Below are positions 56,904 to 64,000 of a stretch of 64,000 nucleotides of DNA, in pieces. The position numbers and the translations under genes were made by a program. Each line of letters begins with the position of its first letter. The stretch's first letter is position 1. The notes under the pieces were generated by a model that saw nothing but the letters and a program-made list of their open reading frames with translations, did not search any database and was not told the origin of the DNA. Origin of the DNA: Rheinheimera salexigens (lineage in GTDB: Bacteria; Pseudomonadota; Gammaproteobacteria; Enterobacterales; Alteromonadaceae); the NCBI RefSeq assembly GCF_001752395.1, contig NZ_MKEK01000001.1, positions 557,466 to 621,465 of the forward strand, written 5' to 3'.

Positions 56904-58478
56904 TTAGTTACCTACTAGCTGTGCTCTAACATTAGAGTTAACTGGCTTACCACTTAAGCAGACTAACGTGGCCACTACCGTGCCAATACACAACTGCCAA
57001 GTAAAACCAATGTCTAGCCCTGCTAAACGAGGGCTTATAAGTTGTAATATATAAGGTTGAAATAATAACGTCACCATAAAGCCAGCAATTAATGCCGCGG
57101 TTACCGAAACGCTATTACCACGGTGACTAAATAGCGCAGTAAAAAACACGCCTAATAAACCGCTGTAAGAAAACACCATCACGCTTAGGGCAAATGCCAG
57201 TAGCGGCATATCGGAATATTGCTGCCAATAAAAACACAATATCGCCATTAAAGATAAGGTAACAGCGGTAAATAACATGCCAAACTGACCGGCTTTTACA
57301 AAGTGTTTGGCCGGTGTAGCAGGTTGTTTCGCCAGCTTCCACGGTTTATACATATCGGCGACTAACACTGAAGACATAGAGTTTAAGCCTGACGTGATAG
57401 TCGATAGGGCAGCGGCAATCACGCCAACAATCACTAAGCCGCGTAAACCAGAAGGCATTTCATTTAACACGTAGTACATAAACACAGTGACTTTTTCACC
57501 GGCAAAACTATCGGCAAATTGCTGAGTGGGTTGATATAAATCAGGCCGTTGATAAAAGATATAGAGTAAAAAGCCAATTAAAATAAAAATTAACATCACC
57601 GGTATTACCATAAATACCGAGCTTAATAATGCTTTAGCGCCAGATTTACTGTCTTTACAGGTAAGTACTCGCTGAGTCATATCCTGATCCATACCAAAGG
57701 CGGCTATGTTTAATAAAATAAAACCGGTTAAGGCTGAGGCCATATTAAATACGCCAGCAGAGCTGGTATCTAAGCGCCAATCAAACAGTAATAACTTAGA
57801 ATCGCCGCCTTCAATTGGCTGGCTAAGTGCTTGGTGCAAGGTGCTTAAATCTAAGCCTAGGCTAGTGTATAAATAGCCTAAAACTAATAATGCGGCACTA
57901 ACATAAACCGCACATTGCAGCGCATCGGTATAAATAACCGAGCGAATACCACCAACTACGGTACAGGCTAAGCCAATAACCGCCAGTAAGATAACGGCCG
58001 ATATCACACTGCTGGCATCAATATTACCAAATAGCAACATTGCCACAGCGATTGCCGCCATATACAAGCGGGCGCCGCTGGCAAACACTCGGCCAAATAA
58101 ATACATTTTACCGGCATGGTTTTTAGCCGTCGCGCCAAAGCGTTGTTCTAACAATTCATAAACGGTGGTAACTTTATATTGGTAGTAGCGCGGTAATAAA
58201 AATTTAATCACTAGAATAGCCGCTATAATAGCGCCAATATTAGTGGCTAAATAAGTTAAATTGCCACGAAAGCCCATGTCGGGGCCACCTAAAAAAGTAG
58301 CAGCAGATTGCGAAGTCGCTAATACTGAAATAGCCACTACCCAGACTGGCATGTTATTACCACCTAAAAAATAGTCGTTACTATCGGTGGATTTTTTACG
58401 ATTAAAATACCAGCCAGCACAGGCCAAAATGGCGAAGTAGCCAACAAACACCCCCCAATCTAACAAGGTTAGTTGCAT
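56904..58478 (-). CDS. sodium:solute symporter, probable amino-sugar (MurNAc) importer
   Basis: 524 residues from MQLTLLDWG, with about 13-14 transmembrane helices; SSS family. Features: FLGGNNMPVWVVAISVLATS and SQSAATFLGGPDMGFRGNLTYL (substrate/Na+ sites at TM1), IGLACTVVGGIRSVIYTDALQ and AALSTITSGLNSMSSVLVAD (TM8 region). SSS carriers of this kind import sialic acid, galactose or other sugars. It is first in the unit followed by the kinase, murQ and namZ, which points to free MurNAc or GlcNAc as cargo. Homologues in similar clusters have also been annotated as generic sugar symporters. Confidence 0.85.
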   Translation of the reverse strand: MQLTLLDWGVFVGYFAILACAGWYFNRKKSTDSNDYFLGGNNMPVWVVAISVLATSQSAATFLGGPDMGFRGNLTYLATNIGAIIAAILVIKFLLPRYYQYKVTTVYELLEQRFGATAKNHAGKMYLFGRVFASGARLYMAAIAVAMLLFGNIDASSVISAVILLAVIGLACTVVGGIRSVIYTDALQCAVYVSAALLVLGYLYTSLGLDLSTLHQALSQPIEGGDSKLLLFDWRLDTSSAGVFNMASALTGFILLNIAAFGMDQDMTQRVLTCKDSKSGAKALLSSVFMVIPVMLIFILIGFLLYIFYQRPDLYQPTQQFADSFAGEKVTVFMYYVLNEMPSGLRGLVIVGVIAAALSTITSGLNSMSSVLVADMYKPWKLAKQPATPAKHFVKAGQFGMLFTAVTLSLMAILCFYWQQYSDMPLLAFALSVMVFSYSGLLGVFFTALFSHRGNSVSVTAALIAGFMVTLLFQPYILQLISPRLAGLDIGFTWQLCIGTVVATLVCLSGKPVNSNVRAQLVGN

Positions 58479-58543
58479 GGTTAACACTCAGTAAAAATTA
58501 TCAATAGGCTAACCTTACCATAATGTCTTATATTGGAGTAAAG

Positions 58544-58572
58544 TATTCATTTTGATTTAGCTTGAATGAATA
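58544..58572. promoter_or_regulatory. palindrome between the divergent MurNAc-salvage units
   Basis: TATTCATT (58544-58551) and AATGAATA (58565-58572), perfect 8-bp arms centred 21 bases apart, two helical turns. It lies midway in the ~150-bp divergent control region, a natural place for a regulator to control both units. No regulator gene is nearby. Confidence 0.5.
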
Positions 58573-58625
58573 AATTATTTTTGTTGTACTGCAGTTAGCG
58601 TTTGTCAAAATCATAGGATGCCAAA

Positions 58626-60596
58626 GTGGCCAAATTTCGGATCGAGGTAAAAAAGTCATGTCTACAGACATTAACGATATTAACGACGCTGCTGTTCAGC
58701 TCAAGTTTAATGGCGGCTGCTGTGGTAGGTAATGGTATGAATAATAACAGCGAGTTAACTAAAACCATGCCAAACAGCCATAGCAACAAGATCCCAGCGG
58801 CCAGTGTTAAACAAATGCTGGGTCAAAAGTTAATGCTAGATTTACGCTATTATTGCGAAAAGCCCGTCGCTGCTGGGCGTTGTAAAACCCCTATGACCAA
58901 GTTGCCGCCAGAGCTAGCAAAGCTGATCCGCGATTATGATATTGGCGGCATAATTTTATTTGCCGAAAACTTAGATAATATTCAGCAAATTGTGCAGCTC
59001 AATCGCGACTTACAACAAGCCGCCACCAGCTCACCATTACAGCAACCATTATTTATTGGTATTGACCAAGAGGGTGGCCGTGTTGCTCGATTACCGCGTT
59101 CACTAGCCACGTCTTTTAGCGGTAATATGGCTATAGGTGCCACGTATGCAGAGCATGGCACTCGCTTTGCTTCTGAAGTGGGCAAAGTATTAGCCGCAGA
59201 ATTATTGCCACTCGGTATTAATGTTAACTTTGCGCCCACGGTAGATGTAAACGTTAACCCTGATAATCCGGTTATTAACGTTCGCGCGTTTTCCGAAGAT
59301 CCGCACCAAGTCGCCGAGCTAGGCGCTGCAATGACCCAAGCCATGCAACAGCAAGGCATGATTGCCGCCCTTAAACACTTTCCTGGTCATGGCGATACAG
59401 CAGTAGATAGCCACTTAGGCTTGCCGATAGTGGAACATAGTGCCGAGCAAATACGCCAAGTGGACTTATACCCGTATCAGCACATTATTCAGCAGCAAAA
59501 CCCTGGCATGATTATGACGGCACATATTCAATTTCCAGCATTAGATGACAGCACTTTTGTGTCTAAACAAGGTGAGGTCATGATAAAGCCCGCGACTTTA
59601 TCACGTAAAATTTTGCACGGTGTATTACGCCAAGAGTTAGGGTATAACGGCGTTATTGTTACCGATGCCTTAGATATGGCCGGTATTAGTAAGTTTTTCA
59701 CTCATACCGAAGCGGTAATCCAAACATTTTCAGCTGGCGCCGATATCGCCCTAATGCCAGTGAAATTACAACAACCGGCAGAGTTGCCCGCGTTAGCTGC
59801 TTTATTAGAGCAGTTAAGCCAAGCGGTAGCGGATAACATTATTCCTAAAGCGGAATTGGCGGCATCTTATCAGCGTATTATTAAGTTAAAGCAGCAATAT
59901 CCGTTGTTACCAAAAGCTAATTCTGTTTCAGAGCAAGTGCAACAAGCTACTGCGGCTTTAGGTAGCCTACAACATAGAGCCAGTGAGCTTGCCTTAGCCC
60001 AAGCGGCCATAACTCAAGTTAAGCCACCACATACTGACGCAGCGAACGATGAACAGTTGATTATCAAAAAGCAGCAAAAGTTATTATTAATTATGCCAGA
60101 TCAAGCTAAAGCATCGGCATTGGCTGCTAGCTTGGCCTATTACAGCAAAGCGGCATTAACGATTGATATTATAAGCTTACAGCAAACTGATATTAGCGAT
60201 GTGGCGGCGAAAATTGCTAAAGCAGATGTGGTTATTAGCGGCTTTATTTCACCGATGCAAAGCTTAGCCGACATTGGCGGTATGGACGATATGACGGGAA
60301 TAAGAACCATAGCCGCGGCTTATCAGCGGCAAAAAACTATATTTGAGCTGCTTTTACCTAAAGTGGTAGCAGCCAATAAACCGCATGTTTATATCAGTTT
60401 ACGGGCACCTTATGATATTAGTGATTATGGCCAGTATGCGGATTTAGTCTTAGCCACTTATGCCTACAACACTGCTGAAGATCCTACTAGTATCGATGCC
60501 GGTAACGCCACTTACCAAGCATTAGCTCAAGTATTGCTAGGACAAATTAAAGCCGGTGGTCAACTACCGGTCAGTGTAAAAATGAGTCAGCACTAA
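58626..60596 (+). CDS. nagZ: exported two-domain GH3 beta-N-acetylglucosaminidase (NagZ type)
   Basis: 656 residues; GTG start with AGGA seven bases upstream. Signal peptide (SCLQTLTILTTLLFSSSLMA) exports it. GH3 domain (~60-400): IGGIILFAENL, IGIDQEGGRVARLP, KHFPGHGDTAVDSHLGLP with the NagZ Asp-His catalytic dyad, and the nucleophile Asp in VIVTDALDMAGI. A ~250-residue second domain follows (LLIMPDQAKASALA, VVISGFISPM), unlike the single-domain cytoplasmic NagZ of most Gram-negatives but like B. subtilis NagZ, which acts outside the cell with NamZ. It would strip GlcNAc from wall fragments in the periplasm, leaving MurNAc ends for NamZ. Confidence 0.9.
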   Translation: MAKFRIEVKKSCLQTLTILTTLLFSSSLMAAAVVGNGMNNNSELTKTMPNSHSNKIPAASVKQMLGQKLMLDLRYYCEKPVAAGRCKTPMTKLPPELAKLIRDYDIGGIILFAENLDNIQQIVQLNRDLQQAATSSPLQQPLFIGIDQEGGRVARLPRSLATSFSGNMAIGATYAEHGTRFASEVGKVLAAELLPLGINVNFAPTVDVNVNPDNPVINVRAFSEDPHQVAELGAAMTQAMQQQGMIAALKHFPGHGDTAVDSHLGLPIVEHSAEQIRQVDLYPYQHIIQQQNPGMIMTAHIQFPALDDSTFVSKQGEVMIKPATLSRKILHGVLRQELGYNGVIVTDALDMAGISKFFTHTEAVIQTFSAGADIALMPVKLQQPAELPALAALLEQLSQAVADNIIPKAELAASYQRIIKLKQQYPLLPKANSVSEQVQQATAALGSLQHRASELALAQAAITQVKPPHTDAANDEQLIIKKQQKLLLIMPDQAKASALAASLAYYSKAALTIDIISLQQTDISDVAAKIAKADVVISGFISPMQSLADIGGMDDMTGIRTIAAAYQRQKTIFELLLPKVVAANKPHVYISLRAPYDISDYGQYADLVLATYAYNTAEDPTSIDAGNATYQALAQVLLGQIKAGGQLPVSVKMSQH

Positions 60597-61801
60597 TGCT
60601 CGCTATGGTTAGGCGGCACTGCCAACATATTCTTGCCCAGTTACCTGGCCATCGTATGCTGGCGCTAGATGTATTACGCGGCCTAACCATAACCGCAATG
60701 ATTTTAGTCAATAACCCGGGCAGTTGGAGCTATGTTTATGCGCCGCTGCGACATGCAGAATGGCATGGTTGGACCGTTACCGATCTAATTTTTCCCTTTT
60801 TTATTGTCATAGTCGGTATTTCCATCCAGCTGAGTTTAGCCAAGCCCACCTTAACCAATTCAGCATTTAATAAAATCGAGCAATTAAAGCAGGGCCTTAT
60901 ACGTAGCGCCAAGTTATATGTTTTAGGGCTGTTTTTAGTGCTGTTTTACTATAATTTTCGCGATGTTAATTATAGCTATATTGAACAAAAGCTTATGACA
61001 TTGCGAGCATTTGGCGTACTGCAACGCATCGCTGTGGTGTATTTTTTTAGCTTAGTAATCGCTTTATATTGCGGCACTCGCGGTCGAATTTTTGCGGCTA
61101 TTGGGCTTACTATCATTTATTTAGCGGCAATGTATAAACTGCCATATCAATCTGAATATGGTACAGAGTTTGTTGGTTTGTTTGAGTTTGGTAATAGTTT
61201 TGCGGCTTGGCTAGATCATACGATATTGGGCGCCAGCCACGTTTATTATCGCAGTGCCACCCCCTTTGCTTTTGACCCTGAAGGGCTTTGGTCAACCTTG
61301 CCGGCTATTGTTAGTTGTATCAGTGGTTTATTAATTGCTCAGTGGTTGCAAGCAGATCGCACCTTAGTGGCTAAAGTGCGTGGCTTAGCCTTATTTGGCG
61401 TTGTCGCGGTGTGGATAGCTGAATTTTGGCATTATGGTTTGCCAATTAATAAAAGCTTGTGGACCCCTAGTTTTGTATTACTCAGCAGCGGTTACTGTGC
61501 CTTAGCCTTAGCGGCTTGTATTTGGTTATGTGATATTAAAAGATATCGGTTGTGGAGTGCACCTTTTATTGTGTTTGGTGCTAACGCTATTTTATTTTTT
61601 ATGTTTGCCGGTGTTGCTGCGCGGGCTTTAGGTATGATTAGCATAGGTGAAAGCTCATTACACAGCTGGTTGTATAACACCATCTATCAGCCCTTATTCG
61701 GTGACTATAATGGCTCACTCGCCTTTGCCTTAAGCTTTTTAGCGTTATCTTATATTCTGATGTATAGCTGTTATAAGCGCGGTTATATTTTTAAGGTCTA
61801 G
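60596..61801 (+). CDS. NagX-like membrane acetyltransferase (HGSNAT/DUF5009 family)
   Basis: 401 residues, about ten transmembrane helices. Start MLALDVLRGLTITAMILVNN and the loop HAEWHGWTVTDLIFPFFIVI, with the conserved His, are those of the bacterial relatives of human heparan-alpha-glucosaminide N-acetyltransferase; called NagX in chitin/GlcNAc clusters. The mammalian enzyme moves an acetyl group across a membrane to a terminal glucosamine. Its ATG overlaps the GH3 stop (TAATG), showing coupling. It may re-acetylate de-N-acetylated wall sugars before or during uptake. The role is inferred, the family is clear. Confidence 0.88.
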   Translation: MLAMVRRHCQHILAQLPGHRMLALDVLRGLTITAMILVNNPGSWSYVYAPLRHAEWHGWTVTDLIFPFFIVIVGISIQLSLAKPTLTNSAFNKIEQLKQGLIRSAKLYVLGLFLVLFYYNFRDVNYSYIEQKLMTLRAFGVLQRIAVVYFFSLVIALYCGTRGRIFAAIGLTIIYLAAMYKLPYQSEYGTEFVGLFEFGNSFAAWLDHTILGASHVYYRSATPFAFDPEGLWSTLPAIVSCISGLLIAQWLQADRTLVAKVRGLALFGVVAVWIAEFWHYGLPINKSLWTPSFVLLSSGYCALALAACIWLCDIKRYRLWSAPFIVFGANAILFFMFAGVAARALGMISIGESSLHSWLYNTIYQPLFGDYNGSLAFALSFLALSYILMYSCYKRGYIFKV

Positions 61802-61840
61802 CTAGTGTTAGCTTAGCCAAAAACATAACCGCATTAATGC

Positions 61841-62947
61841 CTATTGATTACCATCAAAGTAGCTGGTTACGCGGCGTGGCCAGTCAGGCGAATTAATTTT
61901 ATTTAATAAACTAGTGTTTATCTTTTCACGTAGCGCACTATTATCAGGCAATATAAACACATAATCCTGACGGGCGAGGGTGATCGGTAGCACTTGTAAT
62001 TTCCCCGCAAATTGCTGATTAATGGTCCAGCGTAATAACGGTTCATCATAAATAACCGCATCCACTTTACCGTCTTTTAATTGCTGCAAAGCTTGGCTTA
62101 AATCGGTTGCTTGGTCGTAGTTTAATTTCCGACTTTCTAACCATAATGCACTAGTACTGCCACCTAGGCTGGCAATATTCATCCCTCTAAGATCATCAGC
62201 ACTACTTAATTTATTACTTAACTGACCCACGGTTAAAGCACTAGTAATAGACGCGGTAAAAAACGACACGATCAATAAAGCGGTAAGCATCCAGACTAAA
62301 CCTAATAAACGACCGCCCACGGTACGAGGCGCCACATCTCCGTAGCCTACTGTTGTCATCGTTACCATGGCCCACCAAAAACCGGAAAATAAGCCTTGCG
62401 CTGTGCTACCGCCAAATTGCTCTTGGTTCTTTTTGCGCTCAAGCAACCATACAAGAAAGCCAACTGCTAAAAGCACTAACACAAGCAGCGTAATGATTTT
62501 TAAAAAAGCCGCTGAGGCTAATGCTGATAACACCGCCATCCAACCAGAAGCCCATTCACTGCGTACGGCAACTGATAAGCCTGAGCTTAAAATGATATGG
62601 GTAAAGTCCATTTTTATTGCCCGCTGCGCAGTTGCGGTAATAGCACCTATGCCAACATCAATTTCAGCGTTCGATGCCGCATCGAGTAATTCGGTTAAGT
62701 CATAAGGATGATACTCAAACTGCCAACCATGTTCATCAGCAATTTCATGCCATAAATCAATAGATAAACCGGTATAGCGGGTGCCGTCATACATGACAAA
62801 AGGTGGGGCGTCTTTAACGCCTATGCGTAAAACTGTTGCTGCAGTTTTAGCTTCAGCTGTTTCTTGTGCCTGACTTTCACTAGTGTTAGTGATAGTTAAT
62901 AATGCTATTAAGCAAAGAAATAAGAATGCTCGAGAGAAAGTTTTCAT
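61841..62947 (-). CDS. K+-channel-type ionotropic glutamate receptor (GluR0-like)
   Basis: 368 residues. Signal peptide (~1-28), first half of a periplasmic binding domain (LRIGVKDAPPFVMYDG... to ~130), TM1 (~145-168), pore loop with the K+ filter TVGYGD (199-204), TM2 (~212-235), second half of the binding domain (~240-365). Ligand contacts of the family are visible: Arg109 after ITATAQR and Asp301-Glu302 in VIYDEPLL. A tetramer would open a K+ pore when an amino acid binds, as in Synechocystis GluR0. The pore is much closer to K+ channels than animal glutamate receptors. No partner gene is nearby. The actual ligand is unknown. Confidence 0.9.
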   Translation of the reverse strand: MKTFSRAFLFLCLIALLTITNTSESQAQETAEAKTAATVLRIGVKDAPPFVMYDGTRYTGLSIDLWHEIADEHGWQFEYHPYDLTELLDAASNAEIDVGIGAITATAQRAIKMDFTHIILSSGLSVAVRSEWASGWMAVLSALASAAFLKIITLLVLVLLAVGFLVWLLERKKNQEQFGGSTAQGLFSGFWWAMVTMTTVGYGDVAPRTVGGRLLGLVWMLTALLIVSFFTASITSALTVGQLSNKLSSADDLRGMNIASLGGSTSALWLESRKLNYDQATDLSQALQQLKDGKVDAVIYDEPLLRWTINQQFAGKLQVLPITLARQDYVFILPDNSALREKINTSLLNKINSPDWPRRVTSYFDGNQ

Positions 62948-63075
62948 AGCGTAAAAGTCCTTATTAATTTCAAGCAGCTATAGCTAGCCATAATATAATA
63001 CTTAGCAAATTCACGCTCGGATTTATAAACTAAAAAAAGTTAGTGAAATTAGTTACAGTCCCTTTTTTATAAATG

Positions 63076-63606
63076 CTATTGCCATCGGCAAATACTGTGT
63101 ACGGAATGAGGGAAATTAGGGTACTCATAATTGATAAATTCATGTATTAATTCTGGGCTAGTTAAATCACAATTTACCTCTGCCAGTTTTTCAATATAAC
63201 TCTGGTGGGGTTCAATGCTAGGCGTAGTGGAGTACCAGATTAAATATTCTTTACCTAGATACTCCGTCGAAATAACTAAGCGTAGTGTACTTTGATCCAG
63301 CTTGTTACCAGGCAATCTGGATTTAATGTTTTTCATAGGCAAGTTGAATGCACCATCATCTAGACTAATAGTTGAATCTACGTATTCATGATGATAATCC
63401 ATACTCCGGTAGATAGTTACACCAGCCAATGGTTTACCATTGAGCATAATTTTACCCTTGATTTCAGGGCTAAGATGTACATCGTAACTTTTTAACCAAC
63501 CCAACATATCCGCGCTTACTGGCTGTAATAAAATAATAAATAGAAAGGTAATGAAGCAGCTGTTATTAAAATAATTTACTTTTACCTGAGAAAAAAATTG
63601 CGACAT
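63076..63606 (-). CDS. exported DUF6795-like protein
   Basis: 176 residues from the ATG at 63606; a GTG six bases earlier is possible. N-terminal hydrophobic signal (CFITFLFIILLQPVSA) after a long polar start. The mature part begins with a beta-sandwich (VHLSPEIKGKIMLNGKPLAG, VTIYRSMDYHHEYVDSTI, DDGAFNLP) like carboxypeptidase regulatory domains and matches my recollection of DUF6795, small envelope proteins of Vibrio/Alteromonadales. Three cysteines are in the mature part, two of them close to the C-terminus. Function unknown. Confidence 0.65.
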   Translation of the reverse strand: MSQFFSQVKVNYFNNSCFITFLFIILLQPVSADMLGWLKSYDVHLSPEIKGKIMLNGKPLAGVTIYRSMDYHHEYVDSTISLDDGAFNLPMKNIKSRLPGNKLDQSTLRLVISTEYLGKEYLIWYSTTPSIEPHQSYIEKLAEVNCDLTSPELIHEFINYEYPNFPHSVHSICRWQ

Positions 63607-63674
63607 AAACACATTCGCTTACATTGTAAATGTATGAAAAAGCAAGCTAATACAAAAAGTAGGCTTCAAAAGTC

Positions 63675-64000
63675 TTAGTTAATGTAATCTAAAGCTTGTC
63701 TAGCCATACGCATTAAAGCACCAACCGTAACCTCAAATACCCAACGGATAAAACGGTAAGATAAGTCAGCAACTTTAACCCCAGCTTTACCGGCAAACAC
63801 TAGCATGTGCCCTAGCAGCCCGCGGGTTTGTTCGGCTAATTCTCCTGACAGTTTTGCTATCTTCTCTACTGATGAGGCGAGCATGTCATAAAAAGTTAAG
63901 AAAGTGCCAATACCGGCCTGAGCTGTGACCAAAGCTAATAGGCCCGCTTTTTTAAGTAGGGTGATTAACGCGTAGTTAAGGCGGTTAGACCAATAAGTGG
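63675..64000 (-). CDS. unidentified protein, C-terminal part (5' end outside window)
   Basis: The frame stays open to the right edge, so only the last ~108 residues are seen. They are helical and amphipathic: LNYALITLLKKAGLLALVTA, FLTFYDMLASSVEKIAKLSG, GLLGHMLVFAGKAGVKVAD, ending MARQALDYIN. There are moderately hydrophobic stretches but no obvious transmembrane helix or motif. I do not recognise a family. No terminator is seen in the ~70 bases after its stop. Confidence 0.55.
   Translation of the reverse strand, partial: TYWSNRLNYALITLLKKAGLLALVTAQAGIGTFLTFYDMLASSVEKIAKLSGELAEQTRGLLGHMLVFAGKAGVKVADLSYRFIRWVFEVTVGALMRMARQALDYIN

Overview
This window looks like chromosome from a free-living, aquatic-type gammaproteobacterium, in or near the Rheinheimera/Alishewanella/Arsukibacterium group of the Alteromonadales/Chromatiales. 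The inference rests on the conserved order lptD-surA-pdxA-rsmA-apaG-apaH with djlA divergent, rluA-rapA, obgE-folA, a DUF3718 protein, a DUF3530 protein, an OprF-like OmpA, and fairly A+T-rich coding sequence. No species can be fixed without a database search. I saw no rRNA, tRNA, CRISPR array, insertion sequence or prophage.

Regions. (1) 1-19.5 kb is a conserved housekeeping block: the end of obgE, folA, an MCP, the envelope/ribosome-maturation operon lptD-surA-pdxA-rsmA-apaG-apaH, djlA, ompA and rluA-rapA. It ends with a membrane sensor that has no output domain and a sortable surface protein followed by a decayed secreted micro-ORF. (2) 19.5-28.2 kb is mixed: a second RluA-family pseudouridine synthase, a TPR protein with a degenerate GGDEF-like end, TerB-like and MtfA proteins, a Ca2+/Na+ antiporter, a GabD-type dehydrogenase and a cold-shock gene with a long leader. 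(3) 28.3-41.9 kb is a catabolic island: a MarR/HpaR-type regulator, then a co-directional run of TonB receptor, SDR, alpha/beta hydrolase, carotenoid-oxygenase-family dioxygenase, a second alpha/beta hydrolase, exported tannase/feruloyl-esterase, aldehyde dehydrogenase, MFS carrier and acyl-CoA ligase. Together these could import an ester-linked unsaturated (probably aromatic) compound, hydrolyse it in the periplasm, cleave a C=C bond, oxidise the aldehyde and activate the acid. (4) 42.0-53.8 kb holds an entericidin-like lipoprotein, rmuC, an AcrAB-type RND pump with a recognisable TetR operator inside its promoter and its TetR gene placed downstream, an NhaC antiporter coupled to a periplasmic D-Ala-D-Ala dipeptidase, an M14 carboxypeptidase and an FMN reductase. 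(5) 53.9-61.8 kb is a divergent MurNAc/peptidoglycan-sugar salvage locus: symporter-kinase-MurQ-NamZ on one side, an exported two-domain NagZ-type GH3 and a NagX-like acetyltransferase on the other, with a palindrome between. (6) 61.8-64 kb has a K+-channel-type ionotropic glutamate receptor, a DUF6795-like exported protein and an unidentified ORF running off the end.

Points I think most deserve a second look: the dioxygenase, which by eye lacks the first of the four iron-binding histidines of its family; the in-frame 12-bp tandem repeat in the CoA ligase; the PTS-free MurNAc salvage locus that resembles the Bacillus NagZ/NamZ set; the K+-selective glutamate-receptor channel; and the precisely placed AcrR-like operator.
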